A stretch of 64,000 nucleotides of DNA from Sutterella sp. (GTDB lineage Bacteria > Pseudomonadota > Gammaproteobacteria > Burkholderiales > Burkholderiaceae_F): NCBI GenBank assembly GCA_019418605.1, contig DYBN01000054.1, positions 1 to 64,000 of the forward strand, written 5' to 3'. How positions within the stretch are numbered: position 1 is the first letter of the stretch; each line of letters opens with the position of its first letter. The translations under genes and the position numbers were made by a program. Shown piece by piece: positions 25,514 to 33,914 of the stretch. The notes under the pieces are model-generated. The model was not told the DNA's origin and ran no database searches. It saw only the letters and a program-made list of their open reading frames with translations.

Positions 25514-26644
25514 ATGAAGTCCTTTGCCGCCCTGCTTGGCCAAACCGAGTTTTCGCCCGACGATTTGCTGCGCCTTTTGAGTGCGACAAACCCCGAAGAT
25601 TGTGAAGCGCTTTACGCCAAAGCCTTTGCGCGCACGACGGCCGTGCACGGCAACACGATTTTTTTCCGCGGCCTCATTGAAATCAGCAACATCTGCACCT
25701 ACGACTGCCGCTACTGCGGCATCCGCAAAAGCAACCGGAATGCAGTGCGCTATACGCTGGACAAAAACGAAATCCTTGAGGCCGCGCGCTATGCGCTCAA
25801 AGCGGGCTACGGGTCGGTGGCGCTGCAAAGCGGCGAGCGCGACGACGCGCGCTTTGTCGCCTTCATCGAAGAGGTGCTCGCCGCCATCCACGAGATGAGC
25901 GTCAGGGAGTTTGGCATTGCCAATGGCTGCGGCATGACGCTCTCCTTTGGCGAGCAGACGCGGCAGACCTACGAGCGCTGGGCCGAGGCCTCCGGAAACC
26001 GCTCGGCGCTGCGCTACCTTCTTCGCATTGAAACAAGCAACGAGGCGCTTTTTGCGCACCTGCACGCAGGACGCGGCAGCGCACAAAAAACGCTCTCCGC
26101 GCGCTTTGAGGCCCTGCGGCTTTTGCGCGAGACGGGCTATCAGGTGGGCACGGGCGTCATGATCGGCATCCCGGGGCAGAGCGCCGAAGACCTCGTGCGC
26201 GACATCCTCACCTTCAAGGCGCTTGACGTCGACATGCTCGGCATGGGGCCCTACCTTGTGAGCCACGGCGGGGACATGATCAATGAGGGCATGATGCCCA
26301 GGGAGCCCCTTTTGCGGTTGACGCGCAACATGCTTGCGGCAACGCGCCTTGCGCTTCCCACGGTCAACATCGCCGCCGCCACGGCGCTTGAGACCCTGCA
26401 GCCGGGAGCCCGCTCGCTTGGCGTCTTGTCGGGCTGCAACGTGATGATGCCCAACGTCACCCCGCAGCGCACGCGCGCGGCCTACCAGCTCTACGACAAC
26501 AAGCAGGGCACGGAGTCCGAGCCCGAGAGCAACGTCGCCCTCGAAGAGGAGCTCGTGCGCATCACGGGCCGCACGATTGCCCGAAACCGCTTCGGGTCGT
26601 CGGCGCACTTTCGAGCGCGCCAGGGCAACCGCGCCGAAGACTGA
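25514..26644 (+). CDS. hydE: [FeFe] hydrogenase maturase HydE, radical SAM
   Basis: The 376-residue enzyme is a radical SAM protein with the cluster motif C61-x3-C65-x2-C68 (NICTYDCRYCGI). It has the BioB/HydE-like barrel segments YGSVALQSGE, GTGVMIGIPGQ and GMGPYL. HydE acts on the iron-cysteine synthon during assembly of the azadithiolate-bridged diiron site. The ATG at 25514 is preceded by an in-frame TTG. It probably forms a unit with hydF and ends 18 bases from the convergent gph. Confidence 0.93.
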   Translation: MKSFAALLGQTEFSPDDLLRLLSATNPEDCEALYAKAFARTTAVHGNTIFFRGLIEISNICTYDCRYCGIRKSNRNAVRYTLDKNEILEAARYALKAGYGSVALQSGERDDARFVAFIEEVLAAIHEMSVREFGIANGCGMTLSFGEQTRQTYERWAEASGNRSALRYLLRIETSNEALFAHLHAGRGSAQKTLSARFEALRLLRETGYQVGTGVMIGIPGQSAEDLVRDILTFKALDVDMLGMGPYLVSHGGDMINEGMMPREPLLRLTRNMLAATRLALPTVNIAAATALETLQPGARSLGVLSGCNVMMPNVTPQRTRAAYQLYDNKQGTESEPESNVALEEELVRITGRTIARNRFGSSAHFRARQGNRAED

Positions 26645-26662
26645 GCGCGCCCAGCCCCTTTT

Positions 26663-27343
26663 TTACCGGATGCGGTTTTCGAGAATGTCGCGGCAGAGGC
26701 TTTGCACGTCGTCGCGCACGCAGTCAAAGCCGTGCGCGGCGGCCCACTCGTCAATGGGCGTGCCCTCGTTGTAGCCCGTTCTCACCAGAGCCGCGCGCAC
26801 GCCCGCGGCCCTCGCTGCTAGCGCGTCATTGGCCGAGTCCCCCACCATGAGCGCCTCCGAAAGAGACACTCCCAGCTGCCGGCAGGCCAAAAGAAGCATG
26901 TCGCCCTCGGGCTTGGGATGCGCGGTGTCGTCGCCGCAGATCACCGCATCAAAGGTTGTCTCAAGGCCGCTGCGCTCGATGAGGTCTTCGGTCATCACGC
27001 GCATCTTGTTGGTCACAAGCGCCACCTTAAGTCCCGCTTCCGAGAGCGCGCGCACGCCCTCAATGGCGCCGGGGTAGAACTTTGCGGGCGCATTCATCTC
27101 CCGCACCGCCCTCGCGTACTCGCTCATCATGGCCGAGAGCGTCTGCTCGGTGGGAAAAATGCCGCGCGCCTCGCACACGCGCTCAAAAAGAACGCGCGCG
27201 CCCTTTCCCACCATGCGGCTGATCTCTTCGACCGTAAAGGGGCGCAGCCGCACCACCTTCATGATGGCGTTGACGCCCTCGGTCAATTCCGGCGCGGAAT
27301 CCACAAGCGTGCCGTCCAAATCAAACATCACCGCGCGAATCAT
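26663..27343 (-). CDS. gph: Phosphoglycolate phosphatase-like HAD hydrolase
   Basis: The 226-residue protein shows the HAD motifs in order: the nucleophile FDLDGTLVDS near the N-terminus, VTNK (motif II), KPEGD (motif III lysine) and GDSANDALAA (motif IV). Gph removes phosphate from 2-phosphoglycolate, a by-product of DNA repair and oxygenase reactions, although related HAD enzymes act on other small phosphates. Its ATG overlaps the TGA of the GNAT gene by four bases, so translation is probably coupled. Confidence 0.87.
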   Translation of the reverse strand: MIRAVMFDLDGTLVDSAPELTEGVNAIMKVVRLRPFTVEEISRMVGKGARVLFERVCEARGIFPTEQTLSAMMSEYARAVREMNAPAKFYPGAIEGVRALSEAGLKVALVTNKMRVMTEDLIERSGLETTFDAVICGDDTAHPKPEGDMLLLACRQLGVSLSEALMVGDSANDALAARAAGVRAALVRTGYNEGTPIDEWAAAHGFDCVRDDVQSLCRDILENRIR

Positions 27344-27915
27344 GCGCTCATGCCTCCCGTCAGAGCTCTTGTTGCGCCAAGCGCGCCTTCATTTTCGGGC
27401 GCGCGCGACAAGTCCTGCGCAAATTCAAGAATCATGTCGTTCCAAACGGCTCCGCCGTGCACCGAAGCCGAGCGCCCGATGAGCACAAAGCCAAGCTTTG
27501 CGTACCAGGCAATCTTTTCGTCCTTGCAGGTGAGCACGCACCCGCGCCGGCCTTCGCTGCGGGCGGCGTCAATGACCGCGCGCATCAAGGCCGCGCCGAT
27601 TCCTTGTCGCCTGCAGGAGGAGAGCACGTTGATGCCGTAGACCGCCTGCCAAGCCCCGTGCGGGTCGTGCAGCGAGGCGTCCTCGTACATGACGTCTGCA
27701 ATCGTGCGGCTGTTGATGACGGCGCCGTCGACAAAGCCTGCAACGCCCTCGGGCGTTTCGCAAAGCCAGAAGTGATCCGCAAAGACGGCCAGGCGTTTTC
27801 TGAACTGCTCCCTGCTGCAGGCCTCTGCCGGCGGAAAGCACGCCTCTTCAATGGCCGAGACGGCGTCCAGATCGTCCGGCCTTCCGCGCCGGATGCTGTA
27901 AGTCAGACTACTCAA
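27340..27915 (-). CDS. GNAT family N-acetyltransferase
   Basis: The 191-residue protein has the GNAT fold, with the acetyl-CoA binding segment [17 protein letters not shown] (R/Q-x-x-G-x-G/A pattern) and the [23 protein letters not shown]-terminal part. The acetyl acceptor is unknown. I place the start at TTG 27915, where the sequence TTGAGTAG also holds the prfC stop codon and a GGGGC run lies upstream. A TTG at 27951 would add 12 residues inside prfC. The prfC-GNAT-gph genes overlap one another and should be one transcript. Confidence 0.8.
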   Translation of the reverse strand: MSSLTYSIRRGRPDDLDAVSAIEEACFPPAEACSREQFRKRLAVFADHFWLCETPEGVAGFVDGAVINSRTIADVMYEDASLHDPHGAWQAVYGINVLSSCRRQGIGAALMRAVIDAARSEGRRGCVLTCKDEKIAWYAKLGFVLIGRSASVHGGAVWNDMILEFAQDLSRAPENEGALGATRALTGGMSA

Positions 27916-29506
27916 ACTTCTGCCCCTGCTCGCGCGTTGTCTTGAATTCAACGTCAGGCCAGTGCTTTTGCGTGGTCATGAGGTTGTAGATCGAGGTTGC
28001 CATGTAGCAGAGGTTTCCCTCGCTGTCGCGCGCAAGGCGATTGGCCTGCTCCTCGCAAAAGCGCTTTTTCGTGTCTTCGTCGGGAAAGACGAGCCAGCGG
28101 GCGGTGGCCACGTCGGTGGCCTCGTAAATGGCGTCGACCTTGTACTCGGTTGCAAGGCGCTGCGCCACGATTTCAAACTGCAGCGGCCCCACGGCGCCCA
28201 GCATCAGATTGCCGAACTCGCCCTCAAAGACCTGAATGGCGCCCTCTTCGCCCAACTCCTTTAAGCCCTGGTGCAGCTGCTTGCCCTTTAAGGGGTCGCG
28301 CGCGCGGGCCGAACGAAAGAGTTCCGGCGCAAAGTAGGGAATGCCGGTAAAGGCAAGCGCCTCGCCCTCGGTGAGGGTGTCGCCGATGTGAAGCTGCCCG
28401 TGGTTGTAGATGCCGATGATGTCGCCCGCGTAGGCCTCCTGCATGTGCACGCGCTCATTGGCCATGAAGGTAAGGGCATTGGCAATCTTCATCTCGCGCC
28501 CTTCGCGCACGTGCTGCACCTTCATGCCGGGCGTGTAGCACCCCGAGCAGACGCGGAAAAACGCGATGCGGTCCCGATGGCGCGGATCCATGTTGGCCTG
28601 AATCTTGAAGACAAAGCCCGTAAAGGGCTCTTCTTCGGGGCCGACCGTGCGCACGGTCGCATCCCGCGGCTGCGGAGACGGCGCCCAGTCAACGAGCGCC
28701 TGCAGCACGTCCTTGACGCCGAAGTTGTTGACGCCCGAGCCGAAAAACACCGGGCTTTGCTCGCCCTTGAGAAACTTTTCAAGCGAAAAGGGCTCCGTTG
28801 CGCCTTCAACGAGCTCGACGGCCTCGCGCACCGGTCCGATTTCCATGGGAAAGAGCTCGTCCAAGCGCGGGTTGTCGAGCCCCTCGATCAGCTCGGTGTC
28901 CTGCGCAAGCTTTTCGGTGCCCGGCGCAAAGCGCACGAGGTGGTTGTGAAGCAGTGAAAACACGCCCCTGAAGGTCTTGCCCATGCCGATGGGCCAGGTA
29001 ATCGGCACGCACTGAAGCTTTAATACGGACTCGATTTCCCCCAGCAAATCCAGGGGGTCGCGCACCTCGCGGTCGAGCTTGTTGATGAACGTGATGATGG
29101 GCGTGTTGCGCATGCGGCAGACTTCAAGCAGCTTGATCGTCTGCGCCTCCACGCCCTTGGCCGCGTCGATCACCATGACGGCCGCGTCGACGGCCGTGAG
29201 CACGCGGTAGGTGTCTTCCGAGAAGTCCTCGTGCCCGGGGGTGTCGAGCAGGTTGATGATGTGTCCCTGGTACTCGAACTGCATTACGGAGCTCGTCACC
29301 GAGATGCCGCGCTGCTTTTCAACCTCCATCCAGTCGCTGGTGGCGTGCCGCGCGGCCTTGCGTCCCTTGACGGCGCCCGCCATCTGAATGGCGCCGCCAA
29401 ACAAAAGGAGCTTTTCGGTGAGCGTTGTCTTGCCCGCGTCGGGGTGGGAGATGATGGCAAATGTGCGGCGTCGCTTGACTTCCCGCTGAATGGCTTGCTT
29501 GGACAT
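27908..29506 (-). CDS. prfC: Peptide chain release factor 3
   Basis: RF3 is a GTPase that removes RF1 and RF2 from the ribosome after peptide release. The 532-residue product shows the G1 loop [15 protein letters not shown], the [15 protein letters not shown]3 motif and NKLD (G4). Its elongation-factor-like domains 2 and 3 follow. Length and motif order are standard. The start is ATG at 29506. It lies divergent from the nucleobase permease gene with 390 bases between. Confidence 0.96.
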   Translation of the reverse strand: MSKQAIQREVKRRRTFAIISHPDAGKTTLTEKLLLFGGAIQMAGAVKGRKAARHATSDWMEVEKQRGISVTSSVMQFEYQGHIINLLDTPGHEDFSEDTYRVLTAVDAAVMVIDAAKGVEAQTIKLLEVCRMRNTPIITFINKLDREVRDPLDLLGEIESVLKLQCVPITWPIGMGKTFRGVFSLLHNHLVRFAPGTEKLAQDTELIEGLDNPRLDELFPMEIGPVREAVELVEGATEPFSLEKFLKGEQSPVFFGSGVNNFGVKDVLQALVDWAPSPQPRDATVRTVGPEEEPFTGFVFKIQANMDPRHRDRIAFFRVCSGCYTPGMKVQHVREGREMKIANALTFMANERVHMQEAYAGDIIGIYNHGQLHIGDTLTEGEALAFTGIPYFAPELFRSARARDPLKGKQLHQGLKELGEEGAIQVFEGEFGNLMLGAVGPLQFEIVAQRLATEYKVDAIYEATDVATARWLVFPDEDTKKRFCEEQANRLARDSEGNLCYMATSIYNLMTTQKHWPDVEFKTTREQGQKFE

Positions 29507-29896
29507 GAAAAGAAAAAAACGGCTCTGCGCGCTGCCCGCAGCCCGGGCGGCGTCCGCAGGCCTTCACGAATAAAAGGGGCGGAACAAAAACAAATGAAAC
29601 GGTGACAAAGCGGCGGCGAAACGGCGGCGAAACGGCGGCGCAGCGAGGGCGCGGCGACGGCAAGAGGCCGGGCGGCCCGGCGCCGCTCCTTATCAGACAA
29701 AAGAGGCAGCCGGATGCGTCCATCCGCAGGCGGCGTATTTTCGCCTATTTTGCCTGCCGACGCGAAAATTGCCGCGAAAGCGCTTGCGCGGCGGGCCCTC
29801 TACAATGAGGCCCAATGCGGCCCGACACGGGCCGCCATCATCGGCCGCCTTGCGCGGCAAGCCCAACAGGCGGGCCAACAACGAAGGAGAATTCTT
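29507..29896. other. Divergent promoter region prfC / permease
   Basis: No gene is supported in these 390 bases. An 11-bp repeat (GGCGAAACGGC, two copies plus a partial one, about 29615-29645) lies on the prfC side. TACAAT at 29801-29806 may be a -10 for the permease, without a good -35. AAGGAGA at 29884-29890 is the permease ribosome-binding site. Confidence 0.5.
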
Positions 29897-31177
29897 ATGG
29901 GCTACTTTCCCGCGTGGAAGCTCAAGACAGACGGCATCATTGCTCCCGACGAACGTCTTCCCGCCGCACAGATGGCCGCGCTCGGCGTGCAGCACGTGGT
30001 CGCCATGTTCGGCTCGACCATCCTCGCTCCTCTGTTGATGGGCTTTGACCCCAATGTCGCCGTTCTCATGAGCGGCATCGGCACGCTCATCTTCTTTCTG
30101 ATCGTGGGCGGGCGCGTGCCGAGCTACCTCGGAAGCTCCTTTGCCTTCATCGGCGTGGTGATCGCGGCCACGGGCTACACGGCGGGCTCGGGGTTAAACG
30201 CCAACATTCCTCTGGCCTGCGGCGGCATCATCGTCTGCGGCCTTGTCTACTGCCTCATTGCGCTTGTCGTCATGTACACGGGCGTTGAGTGGGTGGAAAA
30301 ACTCATGCCCCCGGTCGTTACGGGCGCCGTGGTGGCGGTCATCGGGCTCAATCTCGCGCCCACGGCCGTCAAGAGCGTGGGGCCCACCAATTTCGACGCC
30401 TGGATGGCGCTTGTCACCGTGCTCTGCGTCGGGGCCGTGGCGGTCTACACGCGGGGACTGCTGCAAAAGCTCCTCATCCTTGCGGGGCTGGCGATGGCCT
30501 ATTTCATCTACTTCATCCTCGCCAACGTCATGGGCTACGGCAAGCCGATTGACTTTGCCACGGTGGCCGCGGCCGACTGGCTCGGCGTGCCGACATTCCA
30601 TGCGCCGGTCTTTAACGTCGACGCGATCTTTCTGATCGTGCCCGTGGTGATCATTCTCGTTGCCGAAAATCTGGGCCACGTCAAGGCCGTGACGGCAATG
30701 ACGGGCCGCAACCTCGATCCCTACATGGGGCGCGCCTTTTTGGGCGACGGCGTGGCCACAATCGTTGCGGCAAGCGTGGGCGGCACGGGCGTGACGACCT
30801 ACGGCGAGAACATCGGCGTGATGGCCGCCAACCGCGTCTACTCGACGCTGCTTTTCGTGATTGCCGCGGCCTTTGCCATCGTGCTTGGGTTTTCACCCAA
30901 GTTCGGCGCCGTGATCCAGACGATTCCGCAGCCCATTCTGGGCGGCACCTCGATCGTGGTCTTCGGCCTCATCGCCGTGGCGGGCGCGCGCATCTGGGTG
31001 GTCAATCAGGTCGATTTCGGCAAAAACCGCAACCTCATCGTGGCGGCCGTGACGATGATTCTGGGCGGGGGCGACTTCTCCCTCACGGTCTTTGGCTTTA
31101 CCTTCGGCGGCATCGGAACGGCTACCTTCGGCGCGATCATCCTCAACGCCATCATGAGCTTTGGGGAAAGGCGCTGA
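29897..31177 (+). CDS. uraA: NCS2 nucleobase:cation symporter (uracil/xanthine permease)
   Basis: The 426-residue protein is a polytopic membrane protein of the NCS2 family that imports uracil or xanthine with protons. The conserved AENLGHVKAVTAMTGRNLDPYMGRAFLGDG region carries the substrate-binding glutamate; VGGTGVTTYGENIGVMAANRVYS is the second signature. About 14 hydrophobic segments are visible. The start ATG at 29897 has a strong AAGGAGA site. The uracil (UraA/RutG) branch is most likely, but specificity is not certain. It stands alone, convergent with the beta-lactamase. Confidence 0.87.
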   Translation: MGYFPAWKLKTDGIIAPDERLPAAQMAALGVQHVVAMFGSTILAPLLMGFDPNVAVLMSGIGTLIFFLIVGGRVPSYLGSSFAFIGVVIAATGYTAGSGLNANIPLACGGIIVCGLVYCLIALVVMYTGVEWVEKLMPPVVTGAVVAVIGLNLAPTAVKSVGPTNFDAWMALVTVLCVGAVAVYTRGLLQKLLILAGLAMAYFIYFILANVMGYGKPIDFATVAAADWLGVPTFHAPVFNVDAIFLIVPVVIILVAENLGHVKAVTAMTGRNLDPYMGRAFLGDGVATIVAASVGGTGVTTYGENIGVMAANRVYSTLLFVIAAAFAIVLGFSPKFGAVIQTIPQPILGGTSIVVFGLIAVAGARIWVVNQVDFGKNRNLIVAAVTMILGGGDFSLTVFGFTFGGIGTATFGAIILNAIMSFGERR

Positions 31178-31216
31178 CGGCTCCCCTTTCCTTTTTCCCG
31201 GCGCGAAAAAGCGCGC

Positions 31217-31260
31217 AAAGAAAAGTCGGCATCCGTAGAAAGTCCTTCGGATGCCGACTT
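31217..31260 (-). terminator. Terminator between permease and beta-lactamase
   Basis: A perfect 13-bp inverted repeat, AAGTCGGCATCCG (31223-31235) and CGGATGCCGACTT (31248-31260), is followed on the minus strand by TTCTTT. It fits best as the end of the beta-lactamase transcript and may also stop the permease transcript. The remaining 180 bases before the beta-lactamase stop hold no gene. Confidence 0.75.
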
Positions 31261-31445
31261 GTCCTCTGGCACCGCGTCAAAGGGCTCGAAATCAAAGAAT
31301 CCTTTGGCAGCCAAGAGGCCTTGCAAGGCCGAAAAAAGTCAGGCGCCGCAAGGCTTTGCGGCTGAATCTAGTTTTTTGAGTCAGGGGCATAAATCGCCGC
31401 ACCCTTTGGGGCGCGCCGGCCCCCTCCTCCTCTTTTTTCAACCAA

Positions 31446-32399
31446 TCAAGGCCGATTCTCCAGGAAGCGGTAGACGACCTCCACGGCCTTCTGAAGAATG
31501 GCGTCTCGCTTTTCGAGCGGCGTTCCCGGCGCAGCCTTCAGGTGCAGGGCCGCGTAGTAGCGCTCGCCTCCGGGCGCCACCAGAATGCCGTGATTGGCGC
31601 GCGTGGCGCAAAGCGCGTCCGACCCGGCGCCCGAGCGGTCATAGAGCGTCCAGCCCTCGGGCAGACGCGAGCGCAGCAGGTTGCCCGCCATCTTGTTGGC
31701 GGCAAGGTCTTCAAGCCACTGCTCTCTGGCCTTCTGCGAAAGGCCGCCGTCAAGTCTCTGCCAGGTGAGCGCCGCGTTGCTCGGCGTCGTGGTGTCGCGG
31801 TACTCGTTTTTTCCGCTGAGGTTTAAATCGGGCTCGAGCCGGTCGCTGCGGGTGACGTCGTCGCCCTTGGCTTTAAGCCAGGCGGTGAGCCCTTCGGGGC
31901 CTCCCGTGAGCACAAAAATGAAGTTGGCCGCCCGGTTGTCGCTTTGAGACAAGGCGGCGCGGCAGGCTTCCTTCAAGGTGACCCGGGTGTCGGGCTCAAC
32001 CTCGCCGTACACGGGCGAGTGCGGCACAACGGGCGTGGTCTTGATGGGGGCGCTGCGGCTTTCAAGCCCCTCGTCGTAGACCCGGGCGCACTCAAGCGCC
32101 TTGACGGTGCTCGTGAGCGGAAACCGTTCGCGGCTTCTCCACTCAAGAAGCACCTTTCCGTTTGCGTCGCGAAGCGAAAGGCCGATGGCCGCGTCGTGCT
32201 CCTTTTCAATGGCCGCAAGGGCGCGCTGCGAGGCCTCGCCCGCCTGAGGCGCGGCCGCTGCGCAGCCGGCGGCAAGGCCAAGGGCCAAGCTTGCCAAGAC
32301 GATCGTCTTTCCCGCACCCAGCCGCGCGCGCATTCTCGTTTGCGCGGCACGCAAACACGTCGCCGCCTTCGGGCGTCTGCGGTCATTGATGGAAAACAT
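31446..32399 (-). CDS. Class A beta-lactamase
   Basis: The 317-residue protein has every class A active-site element in order: S97-T-V-K100 (nucleophile), S153-D-N155, E189-P-D-L-N193 (omega-loop glutamate) and R255-S-G257 in place of the common K-T-G. The RSG variant is known in carbenicillinase-type (PSE/CARB) enzymes. The predicted export signal ends in LAAGC (Cys46), a good lipobox, so the enzyme may be an inner- or outer-membrane lipoprotein in the periplasm. The start at 32399 has an AGGAAG site; an internal ATG at 32333 would give a tighter signal peptide. No mobile element or regulator flanks it, which suggests a resident chromosomal gene. Confidence 0.92.
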   Translation of the reverse strand: MFSINDRRRPKAATCLRAAQTRMRARLGAGKTIVLASLALGLAAGCAAAAPQAGEASQRALAAIEKEHDAAIGLSLRDANGKVLLEWRSRERFPLTSTVKALECARVYDEGLESRSAPIKTTPVVPHSPVYGEVEPDTRVTLKEACRAALSQSDNRAANFIFVLTGGPEGLTAWLKAKGDDVTRSDRLEPDLNLSGKNEYRDTTTPSNAALTWQRLDGGLSQKAREQWLEDLAANKMAGNLLRSRLPEGWTLYDRSGAGSDALCATRANHGILVAPGGERYYAALHLKAAPGTPLEKRDAILQKAVEVVYRFLENRP

Positions 32400-32558
32400 C
32401 GCAACTTCCTTTGATTTTCCAGTTGGTTGAAAAACAAAAAGGCGCCTTGCACGCAAAAGCCGCAAACCATCGAGCGGCTTTTGCCTTGCGCAAAGCGCCT
32501 TTGGCCGCGTGGCCCGCCTGAGGCTTGGGGCGGGCGCGCGGACTCTTTCCTTTTGGGC

Positions 32559-33833
32559 CTAGCGGCTGCGCTTTTCGAGCACGGGCTCGGTCACGCCCTT
32601 GACGCCAAGCAGCACGAGCGCCGTCAAGAGCGCAAGCTGCGGCCCGAGGTAGCCGTCCTTGGGGTCGTACCACTCCTTGACGTTGTGGTTGAACCCTTCG
32701 GCGCCGCCTCCGCCAAGCGTCGTCGCAGGAACGCCGCAGTTGATGGCGATGTTGTGGTCGGTCGAGGCCACGTCGTACTTCTTGAGTTCAATGCCAAGCG
32801 CCTGCATCGCCGCGCGGGAGGCCTGCAGCACGCTTGCCGTATCGGCCTGCTGTCCGCCCGGACGGTGCCCGATGGGTTCAAGGCGCAGCTTCACGGCATC
32901 GTCGCCCTGCGCATTCCAGCGCGCGTTTTCTTCGCGCTCGGCGGCCTCGAACAGGGGCAGTATCTGCGCTTCAAGCTCGTCGAGCTCGCGGGCGCCGGCG
33001 CTGCGCATGTCAAGCTCCATCTCGCAGTGCGCGGCGATGGAGTTGACCGTGGTGCCGCCCGAAATCGTGCCGCACGTAAAGGTGGTCTTGGGATCGCTGC
33101 AGGTCTGCAGATCAGAAATCTTGGCGATGGCGCGCCCCATGGCGTGAATCGCCGAGGGAGAACCGAAATTTTTCCAGGAGTGTCCGCCCGGGCCGTCAAA
33201 GTGCACGCGGTAGCGCTTGGAGCCCGTTGCGGCCGACAGCACCCGGTGAATGTCGACGCCGTCAATCGAGATGAAGCCGTCAATGGGCAGTCCCGACTTG
33301 TGAAAGAGGTACTTCGAGCCGCGCAGGTCGCCGTTTCCCTCTTCGCCCACGGTGCAGACAAAGTAGAGGTCTCCCACGGTCTCGATTTTTTCTTCCTGCA
33401 GCGTGCGCAGCACCTGCAGAATCACGGCCAGTCCCCGGGCGTCGTCGCTGATGCCGGGCGCGTGCAGGATGCCGTTTTCCTCACGCACCTTGACGTCGGT
33501 GCCGGCCGGGAAAACCGTATCCTGGTGCGCGGCAAGAACGAGCACGGGCCCGTTGCCCGAACCGCGGCGCACGGCCACGACGTTGCCCTCCGGGTCCATC
33601 GTCACGTCGGAGAGTCCGAGCGCCTTGAAGCGCTCCATGAGGTTGAGCCCTCTTTGCTTTTCATGAAAAGGAGGCGCCTCGACTTCCGTGATCGCAATTT
33701 GATCGGAGAGCGTGAGCTTCTCGTCGCGCTTGATGTCCGAGAGCGCGGCCGCAACGGCGGGCAGCGCAAAAAGCGCCTGCGTGCGCTCGGTGACGTGCGC
33801 CAGCACCGGCGCAAGCTCCTTGGGATTGCTCAT
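32559..33833 (-). CDS. M20 family zinc peptidase
   Basis: The 424-residue protein is an M20 metallopeptidase of the peptidase T/ArgE-DapE group. Metal-site sequences are AAHQDTVFP (ligand and catalytic Asp), GISDDARGLAV (bridging Asp) and TVGEEGNGDLRG (catalytic Glu pair). VHFDGPGGHSW marks the dimerisation domain. It has no signal peptide, so it should act on small peptides or acyl amino acids in the cytoplasm. The start at 33833 is preferred over one 45 bases upstream because of the family N-terminus. The tex gene lies upstream on the same strand. Confidence 0.87.
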   Translation of the reverse strand: MSNPKELAPVLAHVTERTQALFALPAVAAALSDIKRDEKLTLSDQIAITEVEAPPFHEKQRGLNLMERFKALGLSDVTMDPEGNVVAVRRGSGNGPVLVLAAHQDTVFPAGTDVKVREENGILHAPGISDDARGLAVILQVLRTLQEEKIETVGDLYFVCTVGEEGNGDLRGSKYLFHKSGLPIDGFISIDGVDIHRVLSAATGSKRYRVHFDGPGGHSWKNFGSPSAIHAMGRAIAKISDLQTCSDPKTTFTCGTISGGTTVNSIAAHCEMELDMRSAGARELDELEAQILPLFEAAEREENARWNAQGDDAVKLRLEPIGHRPGGQQADTASVLQASRAAMQALGIELKKYDVASTDHNIAINCGVPATTLGGGGAEGFNHNVKEWYDPKDGYLGPQLALLTALVLLGVKGVTEPVLEKRSR

Positions 33834-33914
33834 AACTTTCTCTGTGCCTCCTCTTTGGAAAAAAGCATGTTGACTCACAAGCGCAATTTATCGGATTTCA
33901 CGCGTGCATTCGGG

